Of a stretch of DNA of 64,000 nucleotides, positions 34,324 to 43,319 are shown one piece after another. The stretch's first letter is position 1; every line of letters starts with the position of its first letter. The stretch is from assembly GCF_025398335.1 (NCBI RefSeq), contig NZ_JAODOO010000008.1, forward strand, positions 117,124 through 181,123, read 5' to 3'. The notes beneath the pieces are model-generated. The model saw only the letters and a list, made by a program, of their open reading frames with translations. It had not been told where the DNA came from and made no database searches. The translations under genes and the position numbers were made by a program. The stretch is from Clostridium sp. CX1. Its GTDB lineage: Bacteria; Bacillota; Clostridia; Clostridiales; Clostridiaceae.

Positions 34324-34403
34324 CTTTCAAAAACTTTTTAAGTTATTATTAAGTGTAAATAAACTTTTCATTAATATTAACGAAAAAATATATATAGTTT
34401 ATA

Positions 34404-34433
34404 TACCCCTTTAAATTAACTATGACTCTCGTA
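34404..34433 (+). promoter_or_regulatory. Candidate autoregulatory SigI promoter
   Basis: TACCCCTTTAAAT (34404-34416) is followed after 13 bases by CGTA (34430-34433), about 20 bases before the sigI start codon. Autoregulation of sigI operons is known in Bacillus and Clostridium. Confidence 0.55.
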
Positions 34434-34453
34434 TTTATGAATGAGGTGATCAA

Positions 34454-35137
34454 ATGAACCTGAATGGACAATTAATTGATAACAGAAATGATTTTATAGA
34501 AAGAAATAAAAAGTTTATATATAATACTACTGCATCAATCTGTAAAAGAACTCTTCAGTGGGAAAATGATGATGAACTTAGTATTGCACTAATAGCTTTT
34601 AACAATGCCTGTGATACATATGTAGAAAATAAAGGTAACTTTCTTAGCTATGCTAAGGTTTTAATAAAAAATGCTCTTATAGACTATTTCAGAAAAAGTT
34701 CTAACAACCCATATTTGATTTTTAACTCTGAGGATGAGGATACAGAATACATATATGATAAAGATTCCTTGACTAATTATGAAATTGAACAAGAAAATTT
34801 GCGAAGAAGTGAGGAAATAATTGCTTTTTCTAATGAGTTGAAGAGATACAAGCTTTCCTTTGAGGATTTGGTAAAATCATCTCCTAGTCATAAGGACACA
34901 AAGGATAAACTGCTAAATCTATGCTTAGCCTGCTCAAATGAAGCTTCTATACTGGAATATATCAAAAGTTCTAAAAAGTTGCCTGTTAAGGAAATATGCA
35001 TTTTAGCTGGAGCAAATAGAAAATTTATAGAGAAATGGAGGCGATACATCTTAACTTTAATTTTAATTTTTTCAAATAAAGAATACATTTATCTAAGGTC
35101 TTATTTAAATATAAAAGTAGGTGTTTATAATGGATAA
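34454..35137 (+). CDS. sigI: RNA polymerase sigma factor SigI
   Basis: A 227-residue sigma-70-family factor of the SigI type. The region-2 core (NDELSIALIAFNNACDTY, then GNFLSYAKVLIKNALIDYFRK) binds core polymerase and the -10 element. The C-terminal half has the atypical SigI_C region with KLPVKEICILAGANRKFIEKWRRYI acting as helix-turn-helix. In Bacillus SigI responds to heat and wall stress, and in cellulolytic clostridia to polysaccharides. GAGGTGAT precedes the ATG. The anti-sigma gene rsgI overlaps the 3' end by eight bases. Confidence 0.9.
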   Translation: MNLNGQLIDNRNDFIERNKKFIYNTTASICKRTLQWENDDELSIALIAFNNACDTYVENKGNFLSYAKVLIKNALIDYFRKSSNNPYLIFNSEDEDTEYIYDKDSLTNYEIEQENLRRSEEIIAFSNELKRYKLSFEDLVKSSPSHKDTKDKLLNLCLACSNEASILEYIKSSKKLPVKEICILAGANRKFIEKWRRYILTLILIFSNKEYIYLRSYLNIKVGVYNG

Positions 35138-36113
35138 TACAACTGGAATTGTAATGGAAATCAAAAAAAATATCGCTTATTTAATGACCTCTACTGGTGA
35201 ATTTACGAAGGTAAAAGTAGATAAAAGTAAGCCTATTCCTTCTATAGGCTCTCAGTATAGCGGTCTTCCTGTACAAAATGTTTTTATGAATAATAATTTA
35301 CTAAGATACACCTCTGCAGCCTGTTTAGCACTAGTAATATTTTTAAGCGGCGGCACCGCATATACTTACTACAAGCCTGTGTCTACGGTCACAGTAAGTA
35401 TAAACCCATCAATGGAACTTAAATCAAATCTCTGGAATAGGGTGATTTATGTTAGTCCATTAAATGAAGATGGTAATAAACTACTTAAGGAAATCTCTGT
35501 TAAGAATAAAGCTGTAGACGATGCGTTAACAAACATTTTGGAGCAAGCTAAAAAAGACAATTTTATAAACGATAATTATAAAAAAGACAATAAAGTTATT
35601 ACTATAAATATATCTGGAAAAGATATGAAACTTTCTTCTTTTCAAAAAGAAGTGAAAAAAGATAATCTAAATACAAGTATAGATATTAATGGCACTAATA
35701 TTTTTAATAATTCTTCTAATAAAACAAATGATAATCCATCCTCTACTGATAACAAAGATGCTAAGTCAGGTAAAGATAGCTTAAATAATAATATGATTAA
35801 TAATAGGGATAAAAGTGGATCTAATGGATCTGCAGATTTAGATGAAAATAATGCTGCCGGTAAAAGTAAAGGAAATAATTCTAATAATAATGGTAATAAG
35901 AAAAACAATAGCACTAATCCCTCTTCAAAAAACTTAAAGGATGACAACTACTACAAAGAGAATTCAAAAAATAAAAATAATTATAATAAAGCTAGCGATG
36001 ATGATAAATACGAAGATTCTCATAAAAAAGAAAAAAATAATCAATCAGAAAGTAAGCACTATGAGGATGATAAAAAAGTTAAAAAGAGTGATAATGATAA
36101 AAAAGAGTATTAA
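35130..36113 (+). CDS. rsgI: RsgI-like membrane anti-sigma factor
   Basis: A 327-residue type II-like membrane protein. Residues 1-50 are the RsgI N-terminal anti-sigma domain (GIVMEIKKNIAYLMTSTGEFTKVK). One membrane helix lies at about 60-80 (YTSAACLALVIFLSGGTAY), and an extracellular domain follows containing the conserved VTVSINPSMELKSNLWNRV. From about residue 190 the protein is low-complexity Asn/Lys/Ser/Asp, without a recognisable carbohydrate-binding domain. It should hold SigI at the membrane. The ATG at 35130 overlaps the sigI stop. Confidence 0.88.
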   Translation: MDNTTGIVMEIKKNIAYLMTSTGEFTKVKVDKSKPIPSIGSQYSGLPVQNVFMNNNLLRYTSAACLALVIFLSGGTAYTYYKPVSTVTVSINPSMELKSNLWNRVIYVSPLNEDGNKLLKEISVKNKAVDDALTNILEQAKKDNFINDNYKKDNKVITINISGKDMKLSSFQKEVKKDNLNTSIDINGTNIFNNSSNKTNDNPSSTDNKDAKSGKDSLNNNMINNRDKSGSNGSADLDENNAAGKSKGNNSNNNGNKKNNSTNPSSKNLKDDNYYKENSKNKNNYNKASDDDKYEDSHKKEKNNQSESKHYEDDKKVKKSDNDKKEY

Positions 36114-36127
36114 ATAATACACTTTTC

Positions 36128-36161
36128 TAATGGGCAGTTGACAACAATCATCTGCCCATTA
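36128..36161. terminator. Hairpin between rsgI and the convergent gene
   Basis: A 10-bp perfect stem (TAATGGGCAG with CTGCCCATTA), 14-base loop, without a strong T-run on either strand. Probably a shared, weak terminator. Confidence 0.5.
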
Positions 36162-36788
36162 TCAGTCTATATTACAAATTTTATCCAACTTTTTTAGCAC
36201 CTGTCTATATCCCTCTTTAATTGCATCATTATCATATAAATCTTCATAACAGGTGTCATCTATATTTACATCTAATATTTTTTTCCAGTTGTCTCCATAG
36301 AGCTTTTTTAGGAACATTTGACAATCCATTTTTATTAAATCATAATTTTTATTATCAAAGTAGTTAAAATTATTTGTGTCTCTATTTAGCTTTTCTATAA
36401 GCCCATAGAGCTGATATATGTAACTTAATTCCTTTAACTTGAAACCATTTTTCAGATAGGCTACACCGCTAGAGTATTCCCTATCCATTGGAACAGGATA
36501 CAACTCTACCTCCCCGTTGTTTTTAAAGCTCTGTAAAACTCTTGCACTACTAAATAAAGCAGTACAAATATCTAGCCTTATAATATTTGCATATTCTCTG
36601 CTTCTTCTCATTCTAGTATCTTCTGCATATTTTCTATTATCTTCCACTATCTTATTTTGAACTTCAATAGTTTTATCCGTAGATTTCTTAGTTATAATCC
36701 AGCTGAATATTCCTCCCACTATTGCACCAAGTAAAATAGATATAGAGGAAATAAGGGTTGCTGGTAAGTCTGTAAATATTCTAAGCAT
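36162..36788 (-). CDS. Hypothetical membrane-anchored protein
   Basis: A 208-residue protein that I do not recognise. One membrane helix at about residues 10-33 (LISSISILLGAIVGGIFSWII) is followed by a charged coiled coil (KSTDKTIEVQNKIVEDNRKYAEDTRMRR divided over ~35-65) and a soluble helical domain to the end. This layout is common in small uncharacterised, sometimes phage-associated, membrane proteins. GAGGTGAAG precedes the ATG. Confidence 0.7.
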   Translation of the reverse strand: MLRIFTDLPATLISSISILLGAIVGGIFSWIITKKSTDKTIEVQNKIVEDNRKYAEDTRMRRSREYANIIRLDICTALFSSARVLQSFKNNGEVELYPVPMDREYSSGVAYLKNGFKLKELSYIYQLYGLIEKLNRDTNNFNYFDNKNYDLIKMDCQMFLKKLYGDNWKKILDVNIDDTCYEDLYDNDAIKEGYRQVLKKLDKICNID

Positions 36789-36898
36789 TTCTTCACCTCA
36801 ATTTAGCACCAATACTTTTACAAGTATTATATTTTCCCGGAAATTCTATTTTATACTTAATGGAATTGGCATATACTATTTGTAAGGAAGTGATTGTT

Positions 36899-37180
36899 TT
36901 GATAATTGGCACAGCAAAAATTAATTTATTTGCAGGTTGGGTTCATTCTTTAAAGGAAAAAAGAATGGTAGTTAAAAGCATTATTGATAAAGTGAAGCAC
37001 AAATTTAATGTATCTATTGCTGAAATAGAAAATCAGGATTTACATCAATCCATAGTTATAGGTATAGCCTGTGTTAGCAATGATAAAAGACATGCGGATA
37101 GTACAATGCAAAATGTAATTAATTTTATAGAAGATAACACCGATGCTGTTCTTCAAAGTGTGGAGACAGAGGTATTCTAA
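36899..37180 (+). CDS. DUF503 family protein
   Basis: A 93-residue DUF503 (YlxP-like) protein. Typical members begin MIIGxxxI..., match GWVHSLKEKRMVVKSIIDKVKHKFNVSIAE and then the GIACVSND stretch. YlxP-type proteins have been linked to ribosome maturation, though the gene usually sits with infB/rbfA, and here it does not. The TTG at 36899 is chosen because it yields the family's normal N-terminus; AAGGA lies 10 bases upstream. Confidence 0.8.
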   Translation: MIIGTAKINLFAGWVHSLKEKRMVVKSIIDKVKHKFNVSIAEIENQDLHQSIVIGIACVSNDKRHADSTMQNVINFIEDNTDAVLQSVETEVF

Positions 37181-37204
37181 AGACTTAACTTTATAATTTC
37201 CCAT

Positions 37205-37247
37205 GGACAAAAACACTGCTGATAAATACTGTTTATTAGCAGTGTTT
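37205..37247 (-). terminator. Terminator of the 97-residue membrane protein gene
   Basis: A 16-bp stem with one mismatch (37211-37226 with 37232-37247) and a 5-base loop, followed on the minus strand by TTTTTG. Confidence 0.75.
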
Positions 37248-37262
37248 CTGGAACTTTTTCCA

Positions 37263-37556
37263 CTATGAATCTTTATTTTTGCTACAAATTCTATTAGTAT
37301 TTTCTAAAAGATCATGCATAAAATTTGATCCTCTTGATATTAAAATTCCTGTAAGTATCATTCCAACATAAGGTATATGGATAGGTAGTCCTACGGAATT
37401 CATAAAGTCTATATTAGCACCAATAGCTACAAGTTCACCAAAAGCTACAGAGCCTACCCTATCATAGCTAAACTTTCCATTTTGCCAGAATAACTTTGTA
37501 GTTTCCCATAAAGCCTCAACTATTAATGCAGCGACAACATACTGGATAAGATTCAT
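37263..37556 (-). CDS. Small hypothetical membrane protein
   Basis: A 97-residue protein with three weak hydrophobic segments (about residues 4-18, 35-50 and 60-75) and a charged C-terminus. The layout recalls small holin-like or phage-associated membrane proteins, but no family was recognised and no phage genes are adjacent. GGAGGTATAA precedes the ATG. Monocistronic. Confidence 0.65.
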   Translation of the reverse strand: MNLIQYVVAALIVEALWETTKLFWQNGKFSYDRVGSVAFGELVAIGANIDFMNSVGLPIHIPYVGMILTGILISRGSNFMHDLLENTNRICSKNKDS

Positions 37557-37714
37557 TTATACCTCCGGCTAAAATTGTTAATATCAAGAAATATATATGT
37601 TGCTTATATACATATATGAACATATTTAATAACTAAGTTTAAAACTTTGTTTATCAGCCTGTATTTCTCTATAAGTTATCATATAGAATAATATTTACTT
37701 ATTTTTTCAGGTTT

Positions 37715-38194
37715 CTATTTTGTTTTATAAGTCACAACTGCTTCCTTGCCAGCCTGAACCAGCATATCAATATCATATTTCAGTTCCTTTAAGTTATCTG
37801 GATTAGTTACCAGCACAGGTGTAATTAGTGAATATCCCTTATCTTTTATAAGATTCCTATCAATTTTTATAACCGGCATTCCTGCTTTAACTTTACTTCC
37901 TTCTTGTATTAACCTTTCAAAACCAACTCCATCTAACTCAACGGTATCAATTCCTATATGAACTAGTAACTCTACTCCATTGTTTAGCAGCATACCAAAA
38001 GCATGATTAGTTTTAAATATTATAGATATAACGCCATCAGCAGGCGCTACTACAACATCACCGGTAGAGTCAATTCCAACCCCATCTCCAGCCATTTTTT
38101 GTGAGAAAACTGGGTCTGGCACCTCTGACAAATCTATAACCTTTCCTGAAACTGGAGCAACTAGTTTAAATTCTTTTTTTAAAAAGCCAAACAT
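37715..38194 (-). CDS. PTS glucose-type EIIA component
   Basis: A 159-residue single-domain EIIA of the glucose family, a cytoplasmic phosphocarrier between HPr and an EIIB domain. The two active-site histidines are visible: H64 in FKTNHAFGM and H79 in LVHIGIDTV, the latter phosphorylated. The lipid-modification or fusion domains seen elsewhere are absent. No EIIBC gene is adjacent, so it must serve transporters encoded elsewhere. GGAGG lies 10 bases before the ATG. Confidence 0.9.
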   Translation of the reverse strand: MFGFLKKEFKLVAPVSGKVIDLSEVPDPVFSQKMAGDGVGIDSTGDVVVAPADGVISIIFKTNHAFGMLLNNGVELLVHIGIDTVELDGVGFERLIQEGSKVKAGMPVIKIDRNLIKDKGYSLITPVLVTNPDNLKELKYDIDMLVQAGKEAVVTYKTK

Positions 38195-38245
38195 TACTTA
38201 AACGCCTCCTATTTAATTGTGGAATTCTTTAATATCTCTAATAGA

Positions 38246-38284
38246 ACGAAAAAAATACCAAGTAATAGATACTACTTGGTATTT
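38246..38284 (-). terminator. Terminator of the tRNA-Ile gene
   Basis: A 12-bp perfect stem (AAATACCAAGTA with TACTTGGTATTT), 8-base loop, followed on the minus strand by a T-run (TTTTTTCG). Confidence 0.85.
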
Positions 38285-38292
38285 CCATCATT

Positions 38293-38369
<77 letters not shown>

Positions 38370-38495
38370 GTAATTTACAAGCTATATGATAGCATACTTA
38401 GAGATAAATGTCAATATACTTATGAATTATTATTACAAGAAAGTAAAGACTTGCATCAATATTATTGCAAGCCAAGCCAGTTAATTCTAAGAGTT

Positions 38496-39167
38496 TTATT
38501 TTTTTAAAATACTTAAGTTTACTGAAGAATCTAACTCTGCTAGAAATACCTCTTCTTTATAATTATTTATTCCTTGCTTTTTCATTTCTTCAATTATCCA
38601 TTCCTTAGAACGGCCAATATGTTTTAAGTTAGGCATAATTATACTGCCATCCATCACTAGTGGTATAGTTAAACTTTTTGTAGAACTCTCTATATTCAAA
38701 TCTTTTAATTGAACTGGTCTGTTTTGTTCCTTAGGAAATGCAGATAGGGTTCCCTGAGGTTCTATAATAGCAGTTTCTACCTCTGAAACTTTATCAAAGC
38801 CCTTTTCTCTTAAAAGGCCCTCCAATTGGTTTAAACTTAGACTTAACCTATTTAAAGCTGCCTTATCAATCTGTCCATTTTTAATTACTATTGTAGCTGT
38901 ATGCTCTAGAACTGGTGTAAGTCTATTTATCATAGCCAAACGAGAAGTTATTGACATAAGCAACACTAGAACTCCTGAGCCAAAAACTGATTTTAAAACT
39001 ACCTTATCTACCAAGGGTTCCGCAGCAACATTTGCCAATATCATAACACCAGCTACTTCATAAGCAGTCATTTCAGATATAGCTTTCTTAGTCAATATTC
39101 TAGAGCATAAATATGTAAAAAAATAAACTAGTATAACTCTTATAGAGTAAGCTAAGACATCCTTCAT
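38496..39167 (-). CDS. DUF421/YetF-family membrane protein
   Basis: A 223-residue YetF-like protein. Two to three membrane helices occupy residues 1-85 (VILVYFFTYLCSRILTKKAISEMTAYEVAGVMI) and a soluble C-terminal DUF421 domain follows (HTATIVIKNGQIDKAALNRLSLSLNQLEGLLREKGF split over ~88-125), with a final SILKK-type tail. YetF proteins of sporeformers are found in the spore or cell membrane, function open. A DUF4363 gene lies 83 bases upstream on the same strand, a recurrent pairing. Ribosome binding site is weak (AAAGAATT). Confidence 0.85.
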   Translation of the reverse strand: MKDVLAYSIRVILVYFFTYLCSRILTKKAISEMTAYEVAGVMILANVAAEPLVDKVVLKSVFGSGVLVLLMSITSRLAMINRLTPVLEHTATIVIKNGQIDKAALNRLSLSLNQLEGLLREKGFDKVSEVETAIIEPQGTLSAFPKEQNRPVQLKDLNIESSTKSLTIPLVMDGSIIMPNLKHIGRSKEWIIEEMKKQGINNYKEEVFLAELDSSVNLSILKK

Positions 39168-39250
39168 AATTCTTTATAGTTACGAAAACTAAACTAAAAC
39201 GTAACTTTCCTCCTTTAACCGAATATTTTTGCTAAACCACTTTGAAGTTC

Positions 39251-39637
39251 TTATGGGCCACTAAAGGGTTTCATAACCAAGTTTAGAGTTTCTTTCAGTG
39301 CTCCTACATATTCAATGGCGGCCTCCTGTTCATGTTTTACTGTGATTTCTAGCTGTCCTAAAGTATGTTCAAAGGTTGTAAATATTTCTGTTGCATTGTT
39401 CATTTGAACAAATAGCCTATTTTTTTTATAAGTATCTTTCAGTATATTCATCTCCGCCTTTGCCTCATTCCAATTTCTATCTTGAATGCTTTCTTCTATT
39501 TTATTTAGCTGCAAAAGAATACTATCTCTAGGAATTATATTTTCAAAAACAATCCATACAGTAATAAAAGAAAGTAACCAAACAACCGCTACCTTATATC
39601 CCATATTTTTATAGCCAAACGTATCTATCACTCCCAT
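39251..39637 (-). CDS. DUF4363 family membrane protein
   Basis: A 128-residue protein with one membrane helix at about residues 14-32 (VAVVWLLSFITVWIVF) and a helical extracytoplasmic domain (NKIEESIQDRNWNEAKAEMNIL and onward) typical of DUF4363. Probably co-transcribed with the YetF gene that follows. The start is uncertain: the first ATG has only AAGG 10 bases upstream, and an in-frame ATG 11 codons later is possible. Confidence 0.78.
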   Translation of the reverse strand: MGVIDTFGYKNMGYKVAVVWLLSFITVWIVFENIIPRDSILLQLNKIEESIQDRNWNEAKAEMNILKDTYKKNRLFVQMNNATEIFTTFEHTLGQLEITVKHEQEAAIEYVGALKETLNLVMKPFSGP

Positions 39638-39786
39638 CAGTATTGCCTTATTAGATTTTACTTATGTTAACAAAAGTATTGGTAAGCTTTAAAATTACTA
39701 ACTTTCTTTATTATTTGATGGATATTTTAACTTATACAATAAATATAGAAATAAAATATATCAAGGAGACTATAGTGTAAAAATGA

Positions 39787-39824
39787 TAATAAAATAATCC
39801 AGTAGCTTTATAGCAAACTGGATT
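39787..39824 (-). terminator. Terminator of topB
   Basis: AATCCAGT pairs with ACTGGATT around a 13-base loop and is followed on the minus strand by ATTTTATTATC. Confidence 0.75.
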
Positions 39825-39829
39825 TTACC

Positions 39830-42097
39830 CTATTTAGAAAAATCAAATTGTATTTTACCTTCTTTTAAGATAAGTGCTGCATCAAAATCTGTGCCTTTTT
39901 TCGATTTAAAGCCTTTTATGATATCAGTCCTGCCCCTCTCTATTATCTTTTTAATTTGTACTGTAGATATTTTTTTACCGCAAATCTCACTTACAAAAAA
40001 CTTGCAGCCATTACTCCAATTAGTGCAACCATATCCCTTTTTATTCTTTACTATCTGTCCTTTGCTGCAAATAGGACAAATACCTAATACATCTTCTATT
40101 GCCTTTTCAGCTATAGTAATGTTTTTACTTTCAATAACCTCCGAAAATAAATTTTCTCCATTAACTACTTTATTATTACTTAGCACTTTGTGAATATTGG
40201 TTCTAGTGTAATTTTCTAATTTATCCATAAAGATTTCCGGCGTTATTTCTCTTTGATAAACCATTTTAAGTCCCTTTTCCCAACTTGCCGTTAGCGTCGG
40301 ATTCAGTAAAGTAGGAATAGAAGCCTTTATAACTTCATATATCATTTCACCTTTGGTAGTAGGAGTTATTATCTGTGTCTTCTTATTAGAAGCTATGTAC
40401 TGAATCTTTTCAAGCTTTTTAAGAATTTCCGCCCTTGTTGCAGAGGTTCCTATTCCTGCACCTTTGATCTGCTCTCTCAATTCCTCATCTTCTATAAGCT
40501 TTCCTGCATTCTCCATGGCAATTATAATTGAACCGCCAGTGTATCTTTTAGGCGGCGTAGTTTCACCATTTTTTATGGTCAAATTATTTAAATCTACTAC
40601 CTGTCCTTTTCTTAATTTGTTTAGAAATTCTACCTTCTTATTTTCTTTTGAGTCTTTTTCCCAGTTTAAAACATCTAAATATCCTCTTTCTACACAGACT
40701 TTATCAGATGTGAAAAAACTCTCATTTCCAACCTTAGTCACAACCTCAATTTTATTGTATTTTGCTGGAGGATAAAATATGGATAAAAAACGTCTCACTA
40801 CTAAATTATATATTTTTTTTTCTAAATCATTAAGTTTTTCATAACTTTGAAGACCTTCTCCTGTAGGTATTATGGCGTAGTGGTCTGTTATTTTACTGTC
40901 ATCTACATACTTTGTCTTTTCTAAATCCTTAAACCAATTGTTGTTAACTATAGTTTCTGCTATAGCCCCTACATCACTGTCTCCTTTATATGAAGTTAAT
41001 TTTCTTATATTTTTTCCTATTTCCTTTGATACAGCCTTAGATAGAACTCTGGCATCGGTTCTTGGATATGTAAGCATTTTCTTTTCATATAATGACTGAA
41101 CCTTATTTAAGGTCTCCTCTGGGCTGATTTTAAATTTTTTCGAACACTCATTTTGCAGTTCTGCTAAGTTAAATAAAAGAGGTGCTTTTTTTATTTCCTT
41201 ATTTTTAGTTATTTTATCTATAATTATTTTACTACTTTTCGAAAGCTCTCTAAACTTTTCCACTAATTTTTCCGCATCTTCTCTCCTTTTAAAACCACTT
41301 TCATTATATAAGTAATGTGACTGGAAATATTCGGAACCTTCCACTGCCTTCCATTCACCGTCATAAGTAAGTTCTAATTCATTATCTCCTACATTAAACT
41401 CCCCTATTACTTTATAAAAGGGAGTCTTAACAAAACCTCTAATTTCTCTTTCCCTCTCAACAATCATGCCAAGTACGCAGCTCATAACCCTACCTACTGC
41501 AATCACTACTCTGTCCTCACCGGTAAAATTTGATATAGTTTTACCATAAATTAAGGTTAAAAGCCTTGAAAAATTAATTCCAACTAAATAATCTTCCTTA
41601 GCTCTCAAAAAAGCTGAATGGGCTAAGGAATCATATTCTGATAAATCCTTTGCCTCACTAATTCCCCGCCTTATTTCTTCCTCTGTCTGAGAATCAATCC
41701 ACACTCTCTTCTTTTCCTTACCCTCAACTCCAACTATCTTGTCAACCAATCTATATATATATTCTCCTTCTCTCCCTGAGTCTGTGCATACATAGATTCT
41801 ATCTATATCCTCTCTTTTAAGCAAATTGGCAACTGTGTTAAACTGCTTTTTTACAGCAGGAATAACTTCATACTTATATTCTTTAGGTAAAAATGGCAGC
41901 GTGCTTAAGGACCATCTTTTTAGATTTTCATCATAAGCCTCTGGATAACTCATTGTTACCAAATGTCCAACACACCAAGTAAAAACTGCTTTATCCGATT
42001 CTATATATCCATCTGCTTTTATTCCTTTTACATTTAGTAATTTTACAAATTCCATAGCTACAGAGGGCTTTTCTGTAACAAACAACCATTTACCCAT
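39830..42097 (-). CDS. topB: DNA topoisomerase III
   Basis: A 755-residue type IA topoisomerase. The Toprim domain starts at once (LFVTEKPSVAMEF) and contains CTDSGREGEYI; the catalytic tyrosine is in the KKMLTYPRTDARVL block near residue 347. A C-terminal four-Cys zinc ribbon (CPICSKGQIVKNKKGYGC, followed by NGCKFFV) ends the protein. It decatenates DNA and resolves recombination intermediates. The start at 42097 follows GCGAGGA; a TTG five codons earlier is within that site. Confidence 0.92.
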   Translation of the reverse strand: MGKWLFVTEKPSVAMEFVKLLNVKGIKADGYIESDKAVFTWCVGHLVTMSYPEAYDENLKRWSLSTLPFLPKEYKYEVIPAVKKQFNTVANLLKREDIDRIYVCTDSGREGEYIYRLVDKIVGVEGKEKKRVWIDSQTEEEIRRGISEAKDLSEYDSLAHSAFLRAKEDYLVGINFSRLLTLIYGKTISNFTGEDRVVIAVGRVMSCVLGMIVEREREIRGFVKTPFYKVIGEFNVGDNELELTYDGEWKAVEGSEYFQSHYLYNESGFKRREDAEKLVEKFRELSKSSKIIIDKITKNKEIKKAPLLFNLAELQNECSKKFKISPEETLNKVQSLYEKKMLTYPRTDARVLSKAVSKEIGKNIRKLTSYKGDSDVGAIAETIVNNNWFKDLEKTKYVDDSKITDHYAIIPTGEGLQSYEKLNDLEKKIYNLVVRRFLSIFYPPAKYNKIEVVTKVGNESFFTSDKVCVERGYLDVLNWEKDSKENKKVEFLNKLRKGQVVDLNNLTIKNGETTPPKRYTGGSIIIAMENAGKLIEDEELREQIKGAGIGTSATRAEILKKLEKIQYIASNKKTQIITPTTKGEMIYEVIKASIPTLLNPTLTASWEKGLKMVYQREITPEIFMDKLENYTRTNIHKVLSNNKVVNGENLFSEVIESKNITIAEKAIEDVLGICPICSKGQIVKNKKGYGCTNWSNGCKFFVSEICGKKISTVQIKKIIERGRTDIIKGFKSKKGTDFDAALILKEGKIQFDFSK

Positions 42098-42123
42098 TAA
42101 TAATCCTCGCAATCTTAACTTTT

Positions 42124-42175
42124 TAATAAATAAATAGAGATATTGGTATATTTATATTTCCACCAACATCTCTAT
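42124..42175 (-). terminator. Hairpin upstream of topB, in the 330-base gap
   Basis: A 14-bp stem with one mismatch (42134-42147 with 42162-42175) and a 14-base loop, followed on the minus strand by TTATTTATT. It could end the spo0E-like transcript or attenuate topB. The remainder of 42176-42431 is AT-rich with no gene or repeat that I can support. Confidence 0.55.
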
Positions 42176-42431
42176 AGCTTATTATATCAAAAAAACAGCT
42201 TTTATACAAACTCACTACCCCAAAATCAGATAAAACACTTTGAAAATCGGACAGAAATCTTGTCGTTGCTATAATAAAATTCCAGTACTAGTAAGGGTTA
42301 TAATTAGTATAACCAATTATACGATAATTATTATTAAAGTCTTAGAATCATCTTCAAATAGTCATAATTTATTACACTTATATCTTCTTTCATAATAAAT
42401 AGCATATGTTCACTGACATTTTAATATATAT

Positions 42432-42578
42432 CTACACTATCAAAGTTTTTTCATAATATCTATATATAAGCCTGTCCAATTCTTGGCTAAGTTTTACTAC
42501 TTCCTCTGAATACAGATGACTAGCCTCTTCCACCAACTGATTCAATTCTTTTCTTAGTGTTTCAATTTCTTTTTCCAT
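42432..42578 (-). CDS. Spo0E-like aspartyl-phosphate phosphatase, 48 residues
   Basis: A short gene below usual length cut-offs. The 48-residue product has the Spo0E family signature: SQELDRLI at 31-38 followed by YRYY at 39-42, with the SxxxD core conserved, and is helical throughout. Spo0E-type proteins dephosphorylate Spo0A~P and so delay or prevent sporulation. The ATG at 42578 is preceded by GGGGATGG. It stands alone between topB and a small hypothetical gene. Confidence 0.85.
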   Translation of the reverse strand: MEKEIETLRKELNQLVEEASHLYSEEVVKLSQELDRLIYRYYEKTLIV

Positions 42579-42775
42579 AATTCCATCCCCATACTTACAA
42601 ATTTAAACAACATTAGAAATTATAGTACAAACTTTTTAATAATTCAATGTTTTATTTCACACCTGACATTTTGTATTTAAATAGATGTTATTTAGTAAAT
42701 TTATACCTACCAAAAATAAGAAACTTTAAGAAAGAGATAAATATTCTTAAGTGTAAGCTTCTAGATAAGTACTAT

Positions 42776-42812
42776 ATAAAAATTAAAAGAGAGCCTTATC
42801 TTAGACTCTCTT
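42776..42812 (-). terminator. Terminator overlapping the end of the 105-residue protein gene
   Basis: AAGAGAG pairs with CTCTCTT around a 12-base loop and is followed on the minus strand by TTAATTTTTATA. It includes the last codons of the gene. Confidence 0.7.
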
Positions 42813-43113
42813 CTAGTTTATAATTTTCTTTAAACCATCCTATTATATTTTCAATTCCACCTGTATCACTCTTATCTTTTAATATAAAACTTCTTACAGC
42901 GTTGTCAGTGACACTTATATCTACTGCAATTACCCCGTTATCTTCTCCAACTATAACTGTTCCATCTCTATTTTCTTTGCCATTAAAAACCATCGCTTTA
43001 GTATTAAAATTACTTTCAATAGACCTTATATCATTACAATCAACAAAGTCATTTATATTATGCTTTATATGATCTAATATCTCTTCAAAATCATCTGGAC
43101 TAAAATTATTCAT
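42796..43113 (-). CDS. Small hypothetical protein
   Basis: A 105-residue acidic soluble protein that I do not recognise. N-terminal helix (NNFSPDDFEEILDHIKHNIND) leads to an alternating strand region (KAMVFNGKENRDGTVIV, GVIAVDISVTDNAVRSFIL) and a final helix (IGWFKENYKLEESLR). No membrane segment or signal peptide. AAAGGAG lies 10 bases before the ATG at 43113; a TTG eight codons upstream overlaps that site. Confidence 0.7.
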   Translation of the reverse strand: MNNFSPDDFEEILDHIKHNINDFVDCNDIRSIESNFNTKAMVFNGKENRDGTVIVGEDNGVIAVDISVTDNAVRSFILKDKSDTGGIENIIGWFKENYKLEESLR

Positions 43114-43319
43114 ATAGTATAAACTCCTTTCATACAATCTTCTAAGAGTTTATGTATTATTAATAACTTTATTCCTTGAAATCTTCAAATCCACCATTTC
43201 TGTATTTTGCTCATTTTTTATATATAATTAACAAACATTTTAGTTCTTACTGAATATTATGTATTGAAGACAAGCTATGCTGTTATCTATGATAAAAGAG
43301 TTCTTAGGAGATGTTATTT

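Noticed and set aside
35642..35947. A Leu-rich 101-codon frame opposite rsgI
   Set aside because: Mirror of the Asn/Lys/Ser low-complexity tail of RsgI, with no translation signals.
36162..37556. Possible prophage remnant from small membrane proteins
   Set aside because: The holin-like 97-residue protein and the anchored coiled-coil protein are separated by a DUF503 gene, and there is no integrase, terminase, capsid or lysis cassette.
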